Source: Rotaria sp. Silwood1 (taxonomy: Eukaryota; Rotifera; Eurotatoria; Philodinida; Philodinidae). Taken from it: 64,000 nt of DNA. Every line of letters begins with the position of its first letter. Position 1 is the stretch's first letter. The DNA lies in contig CAJNOP010000091.1 of assembly GCA_905250075.1 (NCBI GenBank), positions 329,019 through 393,018 on the forward strand, given 5' to 3'. The position numbers and the translations under genes were made by a program. Below are positions 60,926 through 64,000 of the stretch, one piece after another. Below the pieces are notes generated by a model. That model saw only the letters and a program-made list of their open reading frames with translations. It was not told the DNA's origin and did no database searches.

Positions 60926-61276
60926 GGGAATAAAAAATTAGGTAATTTGGAGTCGAGGAGAAAATTTATTTGACTTTTTAAGATCTATTTTGCTTGAGAG
61001 TGACGGAGATTTTCCTTCAGTTATGCTGAAGAAATTCTAGAAAACAAGAATTGTGTTCTTCTAGAGACTTTTCGTCTTAATTACCTACACACATTTTAAT
61101 GAGTATACGTAAAAAGAAGAAGATGACGTTGGCTGTGAGCAAAGTGTCCATTAGATTTTAAAAGTCAAACTTACAGTAATTAGGACCGAATATAACACAC
61201 AGTTGCAAACTGAGTTTTGTCATACTAAAAGATACTTTCAAGAAGAGAAAAACAAGAATGTGATGTTATTTTTTAG
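60926..61276. other. Intergenic, nothing recognised
   Basis: Short stretch between the LicD-like gene and the large TG-rich array. Confidence 0.4.
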
Positions 61277-61432
61277 GGTGTGGGTGTGGGTGTGAGTGGG
61301 TGTGGGTGTGAGTGGGTGTGGGTGGGTGTGGGTGTGAGTGGGTGTGGGTGGGGGTGGGGGGGGGGGGTGGGTGTGGGTGTGGGTGTGGGTGTGGGTGTGT
61401 GGGTATGGGTGTGGGTGTAGGTCTGGGGTGTT
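61277..61432 (+). repeat. TGTGGG-type array, G-rich on the plus strand
   Basis: A run of gtgggt, gtgtgggt and gtgagtggg units, including a poly-G stretch near 61357-61367. The word TGTGGG recurs throughout. This is the telomeric repeat unit reported from Adineta. Units are irregular, as in an old interstitial array. Long frames across it are low-complexity artefacts. Confidence 0.75.
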
Positions 61433-61459
61433 GGTGTGAGTGTAGATGAATGGTTACAC

Positions 61460-61552
61460 GACACCCACACCCACACCACACCCACGCCACACCCACACCC
61501 ACATCCACACCCACACCCACCCACACCCACACCCACCCACACCCACCCACAC
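61460..61552 (-). repeat. CCCACA-type array, inverted relative to the first
   Basis: The same repeat in the opposite orientation (cacccacacccacacc units), separated from the left array by about 28 bases of non-repeat DNA (gagtgtagatgaatggttac and neighbours). G-rich strands of the two arrays point toward each other, i.e. head to head. Confidence 0.75.
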
Positions 61553-61555
61553 CCT

Positions 61556-61640
61556 CTTCAAATGATATTAGCTATTTCGACAATAGCGATGCATTATATT
61601 AAATATTCTTTATTACCAATAGATTCAACAACTTAGTTTT
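61556..61640 (+). pseudogene. Short fragment, direct repeat of 63374-63462
   Basis: Shares tcttcaaatgatattagcta and taccaatagattcaaca with 63374-63462. In one frame both read SSNDISYFDNSD and ..LLPIDST. At the right copy this frame runs into the probable TRAPPC8 piece, so this is likely a piece of the same gene. Confidence 0.5.
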
Positions 61641-62560
61641 TCTAACAAATGATCAAGATAATATTGCTGCTACATCAACATTTGATGATTCAAATAAAGC
61701 TAATGCAATGGATAAACAAATATATAAAAAAACCAACAACATTACGTTCATTATCAACATCAGCAACACATAATAATATTAAACAACCTTCAACAAAGTA
61801 TTTTATTACAAATACTGACGATAAAATATCAACAACAACAAATCGACCGATGAATTATTCACTTGATTCTGTTTTTAATTTTACTTTAGAATTAGAACAA
61901 AGATCAACAGATGATATTCAACGTCGACATACAATAAGAACAAATGATATTGATCCATTATTATTAAATAGTTTAACTGATGAAGAAAATCAATTAAATT
62001 TTTAATAGAAAAAACAAATGAATATGATTCTTCTATGAATTCTATTGATGATAATAGTACTCAATCAATTGATTTAGAAAATAATAAACAAGAAAATTCA
62101 TTAGGATATGATCGATTACAAAATAATTCAATTAATAGTCGAACTATTGAATTTGTTGTTTACAAAGAAAAATTAAAACAATTATTATCATCAAAATATT
62201 CATCAAATTTAATGTTTGTTTTTTTTCGGATTTTTCAACACCAATACCAATGATTCCATATATTTTTTCTCAAGATATAATACCATTTAATACAAATGGT
62301 AGTCATCTTATAATATGTGTACATGGTTTAAATGGTAAATCTGTTTTTCTTATGTCATCATCAAATCATTCAACAACATTAGATGATATTGATGTTATGG
62401 TTAAACAACTTATTGAAGAAATTGATATACATATTGAACGTTATGGATTAAAACCACAACGTATTAGTTTTATTGGTCATTCATTGAGAAATTTAATAAT
62501 ACATGCTGTTGTTAATCATCAACGTTTTGAGCCATATAGACCATTACTTTGTTGATCAAG
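61641..62560 (+). pseudogene. FAM135: FAM135 pseudogene (DUF676 lipase-like domain)
   Basis: Pieces in shifting frames read VVYKEKLKQLLSSKYSS, then SDFSTPIPMIPYIF, then GSHLIICVHGLNGKS, FDMT-like DDIDVMVKQLIEEIDIHI, and RISFIGHSLRNLIIHAVV. This order is the FAM135A/B C-terminal alpha/beta-hydrolase (DUF676). Between the HGLNG loop and the next piece the expected segment of about 25 residues is gone. The nucleophile motif reads GHSLR instead of GHSLG. Frame shifts and stops occur at about 62004, 62225-62250 and 62555. A low-complexity Asn/Thr-rich upstream part (61700-62000) probably belongs to the long disordered middle of the same protein. A functional product is not credible. Confidence 0.72.
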
Positions 62561-62985
62561 ATAACATACAATCATCACCAATACTTAAATCTCATACTAA
62601 TCAATCATTTGGTCTATTTCCCAATCAATCTGATTCAGATTTAAATAATATTAACTATAATAAATTCAATTCTTCATATTTATCAACACCAATAAGTCAT
62701 CAATAAGTCATCATTCATTACCTAATGTTTTATTAAAACGAAGTAATAGTAGTATACCAACAACAAATTCAAATCTAATTAATTCACCAATTGTTCCAAA
62801 AGAAAACAAATTTTTTTATGTTCAACATCAGATAAAAGAAATGATGAAATGGTATATGAATTATGTATGAAAAAATTTTTCTCTCAATCTATCTAATATT
62901 ACTCATTATGAAATATTTATTGCTCATATACCTACTCAAACATAAATAGTCTATTAAAAATTAATGATTAAAAAGAAAAAAAATA
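62561..62985 (+). pseudogene. Unassigned broken coding-like sequence
   Basis: Codon-like, Asn/Ser-rich pieces (FGLFPNQSDSDLNNIN, LLKRSNSSIPTTNSNL, KENKFFYVQHQIKEMM) in changing frames with stops. It resembles coding sequence of the neighbouring genes in base use but was not assigned to a family. Confidence 0.35.
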
Positions 62986-63275
62986 TATCTTGAAATACAA
63001 AAATTTGATTGGTAACAATTTAATTCAAATGAAATTGATAATCATATTGAAATTATTCTTGCAGCTGATGTTATTTATGATGATAATTTAACTGATATAT
63101 TATTTAATGTATTTATGAAATTATTTTCAGATAAATTAAATCTTTATTCAATTTATATAACAATTGAAGAACGAAGTAATTTTTATCTTGATACATTATC
63201 TATTCAATGTCAAGCATATGAATATTTCCTTGAAAAATTAAATCAATTGAAAATTCACACACACATATGATGGTA
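62986..63275 (+). pseudogene. METTL22-like methyltransferase pseudogene fragment
   Basis: One frame reads EIILAADVIYDDNLTDILF, then IYITIEERSNFYLDTLSIQC and QAYEYFLEKL. The phrase LAADV.Y.D.LTDALF followed by ..EKR.NFTL..L...C.AY..F is characteristic of METTL22-type lysine methyltransferases (established family pattern). There is no start, the SAM-binding first half is missing, and a stop lies just upstream (near 63012). Confidence 0.65.
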
Positions 63276-63373
63276 GTACATTATCATCTTTTTTTACATA
63301 ATTATTGTTCTTATGGGTTCTATCTACGATATCTTTTGATTAAAAATATTTTTTATTTTATTTATTTTTTTTG

Positions 63374-64000
63374 TTGTTCTTCAAATGATATTAGCTATTT
63401 CGACAATAGCGATACATGACATGATATTATTATATATTCTTTACTACCAATAGATTCAACATTTAGTCTTGAAATATTTAATCCAAATATTAATTTACCA
63501 ATTCAAGTAAAAGCTCAAACACAAACAAATCTTGAAAATTTAATTATGAAAAATATTATACCACAAGGTAAATCTAATATATGATCTGCAAATGAACAAT
63601 GGAAAGCACTACCTACAAAACAAAAAATTGCAATTGATACTGATACATTTAAAGGACTTTTGAAATGTAAAGTCTATTTTTACTCATGAAACTGTATCAA
63701 TTGATAGTGAAATTACACTTCAAGTTGCAATCAAAAATAATTTTCCATTAGTTATTGAATTTAGTGAATTATTAACATATTTTAATTTAAACGAATATGA
63801 TGGTTTAGCTAATGTTACTAATGCTGAACAATTAAAATTTTCTTTAGGTGAACAACGAATATTAACTTTTTAATTTTGCACCAAAAAATGATCATGTTCA
63901 ACTATTACTTGAAATTATATCTGTTTCATTAACTTATGGTATGACAATGGTGAAACAGTTTATGTTTTAATTCATCTTTTCAATAAATATCTCGTACACC
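63374..64000 (+). pseudogene. Probable TRAPPC8 pseudogene fragment, running off the window
   Basis: Frames in sequence read LLPIDSTFSLEIFNPNINLP, QTQTNLENLIMKNIIPQGK, stop, ANEQWKALPTKQKIAIDT, a frame shift, ETVSIDSEITLQVAIKN, FPLVIEFSELLTYFNLN and SLGEQRILTF. The EQWK.L piece followed by an Ig-like strand set (..ITLQVAIKN.F.L.IEFSEL) resembles the C-terminal part of the TRAPP subunit TRAPPC8. Two in-frame stops and at least one frame shift make it a pseudogene. The family call is less sure than for FAM135. Confidence 0.5.

Noticed and set aside
61266..61550. Open frames of 89-94 codons over the TG-rich array
   Set aside because: They translate the repeat itself (Gly/Val/Trp or His/Pro/Thr runs) and exist in several frames on both strands.
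1..64000. tRNA, rRNA, CRISPR array or operon structures
   Set aside because: I found no cloverleaf with A and B boxes, no rRNA core sequence and no regularly spaced direct repeats. The genome is eukaryotic.

Overview
This is a gene-dense piece of an AT-rich animal nuclear genome, most likely a bdelloid rotifer (Adineta, Rotaria or a relative). The evidence is: clear metazoan genes (FEM1, TRAF, ABCD3/PMP70, ABCA, HSD17B10, a SNAP25-like SNARE, a RHOU-like GTPase); many short introns, often about 45-70 bp; intronless genes that look bacterial or foreign; a Hint-domain protein; and TGTGGG-type repeats, which are the telomeric unit known from Adineta. The organism call is an inference. Exon boundaries were read by hand from GT-AG signals plus frame continuity, and every multi-exon model given with all its exons closes in frame.

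Layout. 1-5.4 kb is gene-free: a diverged duplicated block, then a complete non-autonomous hAT element with a perfect 8-bp target duplication. 5.8-10.6 kb is compact: a KCTD/BTB protein (-), an HSD17B10 homologue (-) diverging from a WW-domain protein (+), and a FEM1 E3-ligase receptor (-). 12.4-15.4 kb is a 3-exon gene of unknown function (-), followed at 16.4-17.8 kb by its decayed duplicate. 18.8-19.6 kb is a membrane-anchored SUEL-type lectin-like protein (+). 22.7-24.5 kb holds a DGAT2/MOGAT acyltransferase (-), with a decayed fragment of it at 20.5 kb, and an intronless GNAT acetyltransferase (-). 25.2-33.2 kb is a full ABCA transporter (20 exons, 1760 aa) and 35.7-41.0 kb an ABCD3/PMP70 half transporter (23 exons, 653 aa), both on the minus strand. 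42.5-43.3 kb is an 802-bp long-inverted-repeat element. 44.3-45.2 kb is a RHOU/RHOV-like GTPase (-), 47.7-49.6 kb a TRAF (+).

The right third changes character. It has an intronless protein joining a degenerate class I aminoacyl-tRNA-synthetase-like domain to a beta-propeller (-), an intronless B-box/coiled-coil/Hint protein (-), a SNAP25-like SNARE (-), an ankyrin pseudogene, a LicD/fukutin-like membrane protein (+), then a head-to-head TGTGGG/CCCACA array at 61.3-61.55 kb, and finally a mosaic of broken pieces of FAM135, a METTL22-like methyltransferase and probably TRAPPC8. This resembles the subtelomeric or rearranged regions known in bdelloids, where foreign genes and gene fragments collect.

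The most interesting signals are the synthetase-like/propeller fusion, the Hint protein with a zinc-binding N-terminus, an HSD17B10 homologue without its catalytic lysine, a Rho GTPase altered at three residues needed for GTP hydrolysis, and the inverted telomere-like array beside the pseudogene mosaic.
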